A program made the translations under genes and the position numbers. A model generated the notes under the pieces. That model had not been told where the DNA came from. It was given only the letters and a program-made list of their open reading frames with translations, and ran no database searches. 31,052 bases of DNA from Klebsiella pneumoniae (lineage in GTDB: Bacteria > Pseudomonadota > Gammaproteobacteria > Ga0077536): assembly GCA_945873015.1 (NCBI GenBank), contig CAMCBY010000005.1:1-31052 (forward strand), read 5' to 3'. Positions 1-7,648 of this stretch are shown here, piece by piece (the stretch's first letter is position 1; every line of letters starts with the position of its first letter).

Positions 1-1470
1 CGCGCGTTGTTCATCGAGCGCGGTCGCGATGATGGCGCGCGCGCTGTCGAGTTCCGGCACAAAATCACTTGGCATCGATGGCGGTGTTTCCAGCAGCGCC
101 GCCTGGTTGCGCCGGTAATCGACCAGTTGCATAAAACCGCGCACCGCGTCCTCGGGCGCGTCAAAGGTCGGAATGCCGGCGTCGCGAAAACACTGTCGTC
201 CCAACGCCGCAGCGCTGCCGCCGACCCAACTGGTGAAAACCGGCAAGCGGCGCGGCGTCGGCAATGCGGCCAGGGTCGCGCGCGCAGCGGCTTGCGGCGA
301 GGTCACCGCGGTCGGGCAATTCAAGACCAGCAGCGCGTCGATCTCCGGTGCGTCCAATACCGCCTTGAGCGCTGCGGTATAACGTTCGGGGCTCGCATCG
401 CCGATGATGTCGATGGGATTGGCGCGCGACCAGGTGCTCGGCAATACCGCGTCGAGCCGCAAAATCGTCTGATCCGATAACTCGGCGAGAGTACCGCCGG
501 CATCCATCAAGGCGTCGGTCGCAAGCACACCCACACCCCCACCGTTGGTCAGGATGGCGAGCCGCTCGCCGCGCGGTGGCCGCGCCAGCGCGAGGGTTTC
601 GACCGCGTCGAATAAATCCTCCAGCGTCACCACCCGCAACATGCCGGCGCGGCGAAACGCTGCGTCATAGACCGCATCGATGCCGGCCAGTGCGCCGGTG
701 TGGGAAGTCGCAGCCTGCGCAGCGGCGGCGTGGCGGCCGGCCTTGACCACGATCACCGGCTTGGTGCGTGACGCTGCACGCGCCGCCGACATGAACTTGC
801 GCGCGTGGGTCACAGCTTCGATGTAGAGCAGGATGGCGCGCGTGTCAGCGTCGTTGGTGAGATAGTCGAGCATGTCACCGAAATCGACATCGGCCATGTC
901 GCCGAGCGAGGCCATGAGCGAGAAGCCGATGTTGCGCGGCGCCGCCCAATCGAGCACCGAGGTGAGTATCGCGCCCGATTGGGCAACGAAGGCCAGGCCC
1001 CCTTTGTGTGGCTGGATCGGCGCAAAACTCGCGTTCAAGCCGATGGTGGGCGCAAGTATGCCCAGGCAGTTCGGTCCAACCAGGCGCAGCAGAGCCGGCC
1101 GCGCGGCGTCCAGCAAGGCTTGACGCAGACGTCCGCCGGGCGACTCCGGCGGGCCGGAAAAGCCGGCCGCGATCACCACCGCGGCGCGCGTACCGCGCGC
1201 TGCGAGCTCCGCCACCACCGCCACCGCGGCCGCGGCCGGTGTACAGATCACCGCGAGTTCCGGCGTTTCGGGCAGGCTCGCGACATCGGCATACACTGCG
1301 CGACCGAACAACTCGCGGTGGCCAGGGTTAACCAGCATGACCGGCCCGGCGAAACCGCCATCGAGGATATTGCGGGTCACGACCTGACCGATGGCACCGC
1401 TGCGTTCGCTGGCGCCGATGATGGCGAGCGAAGCCGGTTTGAACAGACTGTCGAGATTTCTGATGCTCAT
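1..1470 (-). CDS. NDP-forming acyl-CoA synthetase family protein (possible Pat-type acetyltransferase), C-terminus outside window
   Basis: The reading frame is open from the ATG at 1470 to the window edge, giving 490 residues without a stop. It begins MSIRNLDSLF, then a CoA-binding Rossmann region (IIGAS near residue 20, VGPNCLG near 131-137) and succinyl-CoA-ligase-like domains. TSHTGALAG carries a histidine (H257) at the place of the phospho-histidine of ADP-forming acetyl-CoA synthetases. The last residues seen (ARAIIATALDE) are where the ATP-grasp domain normally starts, so about 200-400 residues are missing. The family contains two kinds of protein: acetate/acyl-CoA ligases (ADP-forming), and Pat-like proteins with an extra GNAT domain that acetylate Acs. 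The visible part cannot separate them. Its neighbours, an acetate permease pair, fit acetate metabolism. It lies 75 bases downstream of the YbhB-family gene on the same strand. Confidence 0.85.
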   Translation of the reverse strand, partial: MSIRNLDSLFKPASLAIIGASERSGAIGQVVTRNILDGGFAGPVMLVNPGHRELFGRAVYADVASLPETPELAVICTPAAAAVAVVAELAARGTRAAVVIAAGFSGPPESPGGRLRQALLDAARPALLRLVGPNCLGILAPTIGLNASFAPIQPHKGGLAFVAQSGAILTSVLDWAAPRNIGFSLMASLGDMADVDFGDMLDYLTNDADTRAILLYIEAVTHARKFMSAARAASRTKPVIVVKAGRHAAAAQAATSHTGALAGIDAVYDAAFRRAGMLRVVTLEDLFDAVETLALARPPRGERLAILTNGGGVGVLATDALMDAGGTLAELSDQTILRLDAVLPSTWSRANPIDIIGDASPERYTAALKAVLDAPEIDALLVLNCPTAVTSPQAAARATLAALPTPRRLPVFTSWVGGSAAALGRQCFRDAGIPTFDAPEDAVRGFMQLVDYRRNQAALLETPPSMPSDFVPELDSARAIIATALDEQRA

Positions 1471-1545
1471 GGCGTCCAGTATGGCGCCATCGCCGTGACA
1501 AAAGATGCGGCGGATCACGCCATCGGCGGCCCGCCGCGTGACCTG

Positions 1546-2046
1546 TCAGCGGCGGAAGATACCGATGAGCTGACTCTTGGCCAGGGTGTGGAAATTGAGA
1601 TAGAAACCCACCACCGCGGCCGAGGTGTCGGCGGTCACCGGCAGCGACTTCAGATCGACCGCATGTACGGTAAAGATATAACGATGGAAGTTGTCGCCCT
1701 GCGGCGCACATGGGCCACCATAACCAGGTTTGCCAAAATCGGTACGCACTTCGAGCGCACCGGCAGGCATAAGCTGTTTGGACGGGTCACCGGCTCCGAG
1801 CGGCAGGGCGCTGACGGTAGCCGGAATGTTTGCCACCACCCAGTGCCAGAAGCCGCTGCCGGTAGGCGCATCAGGGTCGAAGCAGGTCACAGCAAAACTC
1901 TCGGTGCCGGCCGGCGCGCCACTCCACGCCAACTGCGGCGAGAGATTATTGCCGGCGCAACCAAAACCGTAGTCTTCGGACAGCACATGGGCGGCGCCGA
2001 GCAAGTCGCCTTCTTTGAAACTTTCGCTGGTGAGAATGAGGGCCAT
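1546..2046 (-). CDS. YbhB/YbcL family (PEBP-like) protein
   Basis: This 166-residue protein matches bacterial phosphatidylethanolamine-binding / Raf-kinase-inhibitor-like proteins in length and motifs. These include NNLSPQLAWSGAP near the N-terminus, CFDPDAP and WHWVVANIP (the ligand-pocket signature), GKPGYGGPCAP and HRYIFTVHA. There is no signal peptide, so it is probably cytoplasmic like E. coli YbhB. The biochemical role of the bacterial family is poorly known; an anion or phospholipid-headgroup pocket is conserved. The start is supported by a strong AAGGAG a few bases before the ATG. It lies between the acyl-CoA synthetase-type gene and actP on the same strand and may be co-transcribed with them. 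Confidence 0.88.
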   Translation of the reverse strand: MALILTSESFKEGDLLGAAHVLSEDYGFGCAGNNLSPQLAWSGAPAGTESFAVTCFDPDAPTGSGFWHWVVANIPATVSALPLGAGDPSKQLMPAGALEVRTDFGKPGYGGPCAPQGDNFHRYIFTVHAVDLKSLPVTADTSAAVVGFYLNFHTLAKSQLIGIFRR

Positions 2047-2103
2047 AAAGTCACTCCTTAAGTTGAATGGGCAAAGCTGAGCCTGATATTCAGTGCCTGA
2101 TAT

Positions 2104-3765
2104 TCAATGGTCGCTGGCACCGCTCGCACCGAGCCCCGTCACCGCGCGCACATATTGATGGTCAAAGGCACGCGCCTCGCGCGCAGCGCGCGCGCTCCTG
2201 TCGGTCAGTGATACCAGCACCGTCACGCTGACGCAGGCGATGAGCGCGAACAGCGCCGGGAATTTATATGGGAACAGCGGCGCGGCGTGGTGCAGAAGAT
2301 CGACCCACACCGTCGGCCCGAGCACCACACACGCGCAGGCCGTGACCAGCCCCACGCTGCCACCAACCACCGCACCGCGCGTGGTCAGGCGCCGCCAATA
2401 CAGCGACAGCAACAGGATGGGAAAATTGACGCTGGCCGCGACCGCGAACGACAGCAACACCATGTAGGCAACGTTCTGTCCTTCAAAGGCAATACCCAGC
2501 ACCACCGCAAACACCCCGAGCACGATGGCCGACAGGCGCGAGATATTCACCACCTCGGTCTCGGTCGCGTGTCCGCGCCGCAGCACGTTGGCGTAGATAT
2601 CGTGGGCAATCGCCGACGCGCCGGATAAAGTCAGGCCCGAAACCACCGCAAGTATGGTGGCGAAAGCCACCGCCGAAATGAAACCCAGAAACAGATCGCC
2701 CGCCACCACATGGGACAGATGGATGGCCGCCATGTTGTCGCCGCCGCGCAAGCCGCCGGCGGCATTGAAGAACTGTGGCTCGCGCGCCAGCAGGGCTATC
2801 GCGCCGAAGCCTAAGATGACTATCAACAGGTAGAAATAACCGATGAGGCCGGTCGCAACAAACACCGAATGGCGTGCGGCACGCGCATCAGGCACGGTGA
2901 AAAAGCGCATGAGGATATGCGGCAGTCCGGCGGTGCCGAACACCAGCGCGGTGCCGAGCGACAGAACGGACAGCGGATCGGACACGATGCCGCCCGGCGC
3001 CATGATGTCCAAGCCGTTCTTGTGCACATCAACCGCCGAGCGGAACAGGCGTTCAAAAGAGAAATCGAACTCGGCCATTACCAGCACCGACAACACCGTC
3101 GAGCCGAACAACAGCAACACCGCCTTGGTGATCTGCACCCAGGTGGTCGCGATCATGCCGCCAAAGGTCACGTAGAAAATCATCAGCGCGCCGACCGTCA
3201 ACACCGCGCCGGTATAGGGCAGGCCGAACAGTACCTGGATCAAAGTGCCCGCACCGACCATCTGGCCGATGAGATACATGCTGATCACGACCAGCGTCGA
3301 ACAGGCCGACAGGGTGCGCATCGGCGCGGCCTGCAGGCGGAAACTGACCGCGTCGGCGAAGGTATACCGGCCGAGATTGCGCAGTCTTTCAGCGAGCAGG
3401 AACAACAACAATGGCCAGCCGGCCAATCCGCCAATGCCCCAGATGAGGCCATCAAAACCGCCGCTGTAGATGAGCCCCGAAACACCGAGGAAGGACGCTG
3501 CCGACATGAAGTCGCCAGCGATCGCAAACCCGTTCTGGGTGCCGCTGATGCTGGCGCCGGCCGCGTAATAATCGGACGCCGTGCGAGTGCGGCGCGCGGC
3601 CCACCAGGTGATGCCTAAAGTCACCGCCACGAACACCAGGAACATCGCGATGGCCGGCACGTTCAGCGGTCCGCGCTCGGCCACGGCCGCGCTGCCGCCG
3701 AGCGCATGGGCGAAAGGTGAGTTCAATACCAGCAACGATGCGGCGACGCGCTGCCCGCTCGTCAT
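2104..3765 (-). CDS. actP: Cation/acetate symporter ActP (SSS family)
   Basis: This is a 553-residue polytopic membrane protein of the sodium:solute symporter family. The N-terminus carries an Ala-rich hydrophobic leader as in E. coli ActP, then the first core helix (FLVFVAVTLGITWWAA). The SSS signature follows: SDYYAAG, NGFAIAGDFMSAASFLG and GGFDGLIWGIGG. About 13 hydrophobic segments are visible. It would import acetate or other short monocarboxylates with a cation across the inner membrane. It starts two bases after the stop codon of the DUF485 gene, the standard yjcH-actP arrangement, so the two are almost certainly translated from one mRNA. Substrate range (acetate, glycolate, pyruvate) cannot be read from sequence. 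Confidence 0.93.
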   Translation of the reverse strand: MTSGQRVAASLLVLNSPFAHALGGSAAVAERGPLNVPAIAMFLVFVAVTLGITWWAARRTRTASDYYAAGASISGTQNGFAIAGDFMSAASFLGVSGLIYSGGFDGLIWGIGGLAGWPLLLFLLAERLRNLGRYTFADAVSFRLQAAPMRTLSACSTLVVISMYLIGQMVGAGTLIQVLFGLPYTGAVLTVGALMIFYVTFGGMIATTWVQITKAVLLLFGSTVLSVLVMAEFDFSFERLFRSAVDVHKNGLDIMAPGGIVSDPLSVLSLGTALVFGTAGLPHILMRFFTVPDARAARHSVFVATGLIGYFYLLIVILGFGAIALLAREPQFFNAAGGLRGGDNMAAIHLSHVVAGDLFLGFISAVAFATILAVVSGLTLSGASAIAHDIYANVLRRGHATETEVVNISRLSAIVLGVFAVVLGIAFEGQNVAYMVLLSFAVAASVNFPILLLSLYWRRLTTRGAVVGGSVGLVTACACVVLGPTVWVDLLHHAAPLFPYKFPALFALIACVSVTVLVSLTDRSARAAREARAFDHQYVRAVTGLGASGASDH

Positions 3766-3767
3766 GC

Positions 3768-4082
3768 TCAGATCTCGTCGCTGCAGCGCGCAACGATGCG
3801 CGCCATGTCGCGGTCGAACTCGCCGTTGGCACGATATACAAACGCACCCGTCAGGACAAAACCGAAAAGAATGGTGGCCGAACCCAACGGCACGCCGCGC
3901 GAGATCACGCTGTCAGGAGCTATCGGCACTGCCAGCCACCGTGGTGCGAAGGCGACCAGCAGAATAAAAATCAGGAAGGCGCTGAACACCAGTGCTGACA
4001 ACAGCCAGGTGAATCGCTGACGACGCTTCTGCAGCGCCAGGAATTCGGCATCGGCAAAGATGCGCGCGTAGAGTTGGTCCAT
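3768..4082 (-). CDS. DUF485 membrane protein, ActP partner (YjcH-like)
   Basis: This 104-residue protein has two transmembrane segments (LLSALVFSAFLIFILLVAF and, further on, ATILFGFVLTGAFVY) and a cytoplasmic N-terminus with FLALQKRRQRF. That is the normal architecture of DUF485 proteins encoded directly before acetate permeases. The C-terminus, YRANGEFD followed by a short charged tail, matches the family. The role is thought to be an accessory one for the permease but is not well established. A GGAGA ribosome-binding site precedes the ATG. This is the first gene of the leftward actP unit, whose promoter should lie in the 278-base gap shared with the divergent chemotaxis operon. Confidence 0.9.
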   Translation of the reverse strand: MDQLYARIFADAEFLALQKRRQRFTWLLSALVFSAFLIFILLVAFAPRWLAVPIAPDSVISRGVPLGSATILFGFVLTGAFVYRANGEFDRDMARIVARCSDEI

Positions 4083-4276
4083 GCAATCTCCGTGATCCGC
4101 GCCACACAGCGTGACATGGACGATATCTCAGGGTCGGGGCAGGACGGCGCAGGTAGCGAAACCGCCATCGGCGCGGGCGATCACGCGCTGCTTTTCGCGC
4201 ACTGCAAGCGCGCGTAAGTGTACACGCCGCACCCGGCGCCCGCCCATGACACAAAAGCGGATACCGACCACCGCTA

Positions 4277-4303
4277 TCAAGCAATCCCGTGCCTCGCCGA
4301 TAG
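4277..4303 (+). promoter_or_regulatory. Predicted sigma-28 (FliA) promoter of the chemosensory operon
   Basis: TCAAG at 4277-4281 and GCCGATAG at 4296-4303 leave 15 bases after TCAA. This is the spacing of the FliA consensus TAAA-N15-GCCGATAA, and Pseudomonas FliA sites commonly use TCAAG. The -10 element matches 7 of 8 positions. It lies 57 bases before the hybrid-kinase start, inside the 4083-4360 divergent gap. It was found by eye and no transcription start is known. Confidence 0.65.
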
Positions 4304-4360
4304 GGTCAGCAAGACCGCGCCTGCCTCCCACACTGACGGCGGCGCGGAGGAGTTAAGCGC

Positions 4361-7126
4361 TTGGCATTCTTCACCCTCACTACCGACACCGATCCGCGCC
4401 TGCTGCAAGCGCGCATGGATTTGCTGGTGCGCACCACACCCGGCACCTGGCCGTTCATGCTCGGGCTGTTCGTGACCGTCGCCGCCGTGATGTGGCCGCA
4501 TGCGCATGCCGCCGTGCTGCTGTCATGGTCAACGACGATGGCGGTGCTGACCGTCGCACGCATCATGGCGGTCAAACGCTACGCGGCGGTGGGCACGCCC
4601 AGTCCTGAACAGGTTGAGCGTTTCCGGCGCGGTTTTTTGCTCGGCACCGCCGCCAGTGGCCTCGGCTGGGGGGTGGCGGGCGCCGTGCTGTTTCCGCCCG
4701 ACAATCTGCTCTATCAAAGTTTTCTGTCGTTCGTGCTGGCCGGTGTGACCGCCTCGGCCATCAGCGTGTACGCCGCGGACAAACTCGCGACACGAATGTT
4801 TGTAGCCTTCGCGCTATTGCCGCTGGCCGTTGTGCATCTGCTGCGTTTGGATGCGACTCATGCGTCGATGGGTGCACTGCTGCTGGCGTTCATCGTATTA
4901 CTCGCACGCATCACGAGCGTGGTGCACGCGTCGGTGCTCGATTCGCTGGTACTGCGCTTTGAGAACGAGGATTTGATTGCTGCTCTGACCCGCGCCAAAC
5001 AGGGCGCCGAGCAGGTCAACAGCAAACTCAAGGGCGAAATAGACCAGCGCCGCGATACCGAAGCAAAGCTGATTGACGCGCGCGACCGCGCTGAACAGGC
5101 GGCGCGCGCCAAGAGCGACTTCCTGGCCACCATGAGCCATGAGATTCGCACGCCCATGAACGGCGTGCTGGGCATGACCGAACTCATCTTGAATACGGAA
5201 CTGTCGGGCAAACAGCGCCGCTTTGCATCGACCATCCGCCGCTCTGGTGAAGCCCTGCTCGCGATCATCAACGACATTCTCGATTTCTCGAAAATCGAGG
5301 CCGGCAAGCTCGAGATCCAGCACACGGTGTTCGATTTGCGCCAACTGGTGGAAGACACCGTGGCGTTTTTTGCCGAACAGGCGCAGCGCAAGCGACTGTC
5401 CGTGCTCGCGGTCTATCCGCCGCAGGCGCACGCCGCCTATCGCGGTGATCCCGATCGTATCCGCCAGATCCTCATGAACCTGGTCGGCAATGCCATCAAG
5501 TTCACCGATGCAGGTGAAGTGGTAGTGCGGATCGAGGCGCTGGAGGTCGGTACTGAGCGCGACCATCTGCGCTTCGAAGTGCGCGACAGCGGGGTCGGCA
5601 TCAAACCCGAACATCAGGCGCATATCTTTGAATCATTTCAACAGGCCGATGGCTCGACCACGCGCAAATTCGGCGGCACGGGCCTGGGACTTGCGATCTG
5701 CACGCGCCTCGTTGATCTCATGCACGGCGACATCGGCGTCGACAGCCAGCCCGGTCACGGCTCGACGTTCTGGTTCAAAATCGCTCTCACGCGCATGCCG
5801 GCCTCAAGCATCGCCGCACAGATCAAGCCCAGCGTCGAATTCAACGGCAAACGCATACTGGTCATCGATGACCACGCCACCAACCGCGAGATTCTGAAGC
5901 ACCAGCTTGAGAACTGGGGCATGACTTATCACGGCGCGGTGGATGGCGCGCAGGGCCTCAAATTGTTGCGTCAGGCGCAGACCCTGGGCCGGCCCTTCCA
6001 TCTGGCGGTACTGGACAGACGTCTGCCGGACATCGAAGGCATTGAACTGGCGAAACGTATCAAGGCTGACGCGACCATCGCCGCCACGCCGCTGGTGATG
6101 CTGAGCTCCATCGACCAGCTCGAGCAGACCGGTCAATGGCTGCAGGCCGGCATTGAGGTCTATGTCAACAAGCCGGTGCGACAGATGGAACTGCATGACG
6201 CTCTCGGTATCGCGCTGGCCGTGTCTGGCGACAATGCGCAGTTGTTGAAAACGTCCTCAGCGACGTCCGCAGTGGCCAGTGGCCAGCTCGGCGCGCATGT
6301 CTTGCTGGCCGAGGACAATCCAGTCAACCAGGAACTGGCGCGCACCATGCTCGAAGATCTCGGCTGCACCGTGGTGCTGGTCGAAAACGGCCAGCAGGCG
6401 GTCGATGCCATCAGCGACGCGCCCTTTGACCGCATGCAGCGCGGTTACGACGTGGTACTGATGGATTGCCAGATGCCGGTGCTCGACGGTTTCGAAGCCA
6501 CCCGCCAGATTCGGCGCTGGGAGGCGCATAACAACCGTAATCGCCCACTGCCGATAGTCGCCTTGACCGCCAATGCGCTGGCAGGTGACCGCGAGCGCTG
6601 CTTGAAGTCCGGCATGAACGATTATCTGTCCAAGCCCTTCACGCTCGAACAGCTCGGCGCACTGGTCAAACGTTGGATGACACTCGATGTCGAGGTCAAA
6701 CAGCAGGCCCAACGTGCAGCGGCCGCCGCGCGCGCCAGCTCAATCGAGCACACACGTGGCGCACACCTCGCGGCGCTCGATCAGAAAATACTCGATGGCA
6801 TCCGCGCCCTGCATCGCGACGGCAAGGAGGAAATCCTGCCGCGTATTGTCGGCATGTACCTCAAGAATTCGCCCAAGCTACTCGAAAAACTTCAGGAAGC
6901 TGCCAGCACCGGTAACAACGACCTGCTGCGTAACGCAGCGCACAGCCTGAAGTCGGCCAGTGCCAATCTGGGTGCCAGCCGCCTTGCACAGTTGTGCGGT
7001 GAACTCGAAGCGCTCGGTCGTGACGGCGGTGTCGCGCAGGCCGTGGTTCCGCTCGGCATCGTCGAATTCGAATTCGAAGCGGTGTGTAACGCGCTGGCCG
7101 TTGAAGTCGGCAGCAAGGCAGCGTGA
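4361..7126 (+). CDS. Hybrid sensor histidine kinase (HisKA-HATPase-REC-REC-Hpt), BarA-like
   Basis: This is a 921-residue tripartite kinase. Residues about 20-175 hold roughly six membrane segments with no periplasmic domain, then a coiled coil (about 195-250). HisKA has H260 in MSHEIRTP. The HATPase has the N-box with N377 and boxes DSGVGIK and GGTGLGLAI. Two receiver domains follow: REC1 (D503/D504, acceptor D552) and REC2 (E651/D652, acceptor D702, KPF). A C-terminal Hpt domain has H861 in AHSLKSASANLG. All catalytic residues are present, so a full His-Asp-His-Asp relay is expected. REC1 is less canonical (LDRRLPD). The TTG start is chosen because GGAGG (4347-4351) sits nine bases before it. 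The gene opens the chemosensory cluster behind a FliA-like promoter. Its phosphate could pass through Hpt to CheY or the REC-PP2C protein, but this is inference. The stimulus is unknown. Confidence 0.92.
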   Translation: MAFFTLTTDTDPRLLQARMDLLVRTTPGTWPFMLGLFVTVAAVMWPHAHAAVLLSWSTTMAVLTVARIMAVKRYAAVGTPSPEQVERFRRGFLLGTAASGLGWGVAGAVLFPPDNLLYQSFLSFVLAGVTASAISVYAADKLATRMFVAFALLPLAVVHLLRLDATHASMGALLLAFIVLLARITSVVHASVLDSLVLRFENEDLIAALTRAKQGAEQVNSKLKGEIDQRRDTEAKLIDARDRAEQAARAKSDFLATMSHEIRTPMNGVLGMTELILNTELSGKQRRFASTIRRSGEALLAIINDILDFSKIEAGKLEIQHTVFDLRQLVEDTVAFFAEQAQRKRLSVLAVYPPQAHAAYRGDPDRIRQILMNLVGNAIKFTDAGEVVVRIEALEVGTERDHLRFEVRDSGVGIKPEHQAHIFESFQQADGSTTRKFGGTGLGLAICTRLVDLMHGDIGVDSQPGHGSTFWFKIALTRMPASSIAAQIKPSVEFNGKRILVIDDHATNREILKHQLENWGMTYHGAVDGAQGLKLLRQAQTLGRPFHLAVLDRRLPDIEGIELAKRIKADATIAATPLVMLSSIDQLEQTGQWLQAGIEVYVNKPVRQMELHDALGIALAVSGDNAQLLKTSSATSAVASGQLGAHVLLAEDNPVNQELARTMLEDLGCTVVLVENGQQAVDAISDAPFDRMQRGYDVVLMDCQMPVLDGFEATRQIRRWEAHNNRNRPLPIVALTANALAGDRERCLKSGMNDYLSKPFTLEQLGALVKRWMTLDVEVKQQAQRAAAAARASSIEHTRGAHLAALDQKILDGIRALHRDGKEEILPRIVGMYLKNSPKLLEKLQEAASTGNNDLLRNAAHSLKSASANLGASRLAQLCGELEALGRDGGVAQAVVPLGIVEFEFEAVCNALAVEVGSKAA

Positions 7127-7154
7127 AAACACCGCGCAACAGGCGACTTGGGCA

Positions 7155-7182
7155 TAAAGCTTTTCCAGCGCAATGCCGCTAA
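7155..7182 (+). promoter_or_regulatory. Predicted sigma-28 promoter before cheY
   Basis: TAAAGCTT at 7155-7162 and GCCGCTAA at 7175-7182 resemble TAAAGTTT-N11-GCCGATAA, with one mismatch in each element. The spacer is one base longer than ideal. It lies between the hybrid-kinase stop (7126) and the cheY start (7240), so it would give cheY and cheA their own flagellar-class transcript. Confidence 0.5.
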
Positions 7183-7239
7183 CCCTTCAGATTCAATATC
7201 GCTGCAACCGCTGCAGACTCAAGCTCAGGAGATTTCGGA

Positions 7240-7602
7240 ATGGCAAGCATTCTCGCGGTCGATGATTCGGCTTCCATGCGCCAAATGGTCGCATTCACGC
7301 TCAAAGGCGCCGGCTATAACGTCATCGAGGCAGTCGATGGCAAAGACGCGCTCGAAAAAGCCAAATCCGGCGGCGCCGACGTGGTGTTGACCGACGTCAA
7401 CATGCCGAACATGGATGGCATAGAACTGGTGCGGCAATTGCGCCAATTACCCAAATACAAGTTCACGCCCATGCTCTTGCTGACCACCGAGTCGGGCGCC
7501 GACAAGAAGGCGCAAGGCAAAGCCGCTGGCGCCACCGGTTGGCTGGTCAAGCCCTTCAACCCCGAACAGTTGCTGGCCACTATCGCCAAGGTGCTCGGCT
7601 GA
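7240..7602 (+). CDS. cheY: CheY chemotaxis response regulator
   Basis: This single-domain receiver has 120 residues. It carries the acidic pair D8/D9, phospho-acceptor D52 in LTDVNMPNMDG, T82/T83 in the LLTTES switch strand, and K104 in KPF. There is no output domain, so it works by binding partners such as the flagellar switch or another complex. It belongs to the CheY type usually paired with a CheA just downstream (MASILAVDDSASMRQMV). AGGAGA precedes the ATG. cheA begins 46 bases later. No cheZ is seen in the window, so dephosphorylation may be intrinsic or rely on a phosphatase encoded elsewhere. Confidence 0.95.
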   Translation: MASILAVDDSASMRQMVAFTLKGAGYNVIEAVDGKDALEKAKSGGADVVLTDVNMPNMDGIELVRQLRQLPKYKFTPMLLLTTESGADKKAQGKAAGATGWLVKPFNPEQLLATIAKVLG

Positions 7603-7648
7603 GTCCGAGCGCAGGCGTTACGTACCACTGCCACAAGCGGGAGACAGC

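Noticed and set aside
805..2061. 418-codon plus-strand open frame
   Set aside because: It lies opposite the acyl-CoA synthetase-type and YbhB-family genes, its translation has no recognisable domain and is rich in Arg/His/Gly, as expected for a GC-rich shadow frame.
4083..4276. Sigma-54 or sigma-70 promoter for the leftward actP unit
   Set aside because: No GG-N10-GC or well-spaced -35/-10 pair could be placed on the minus strand with confidence.
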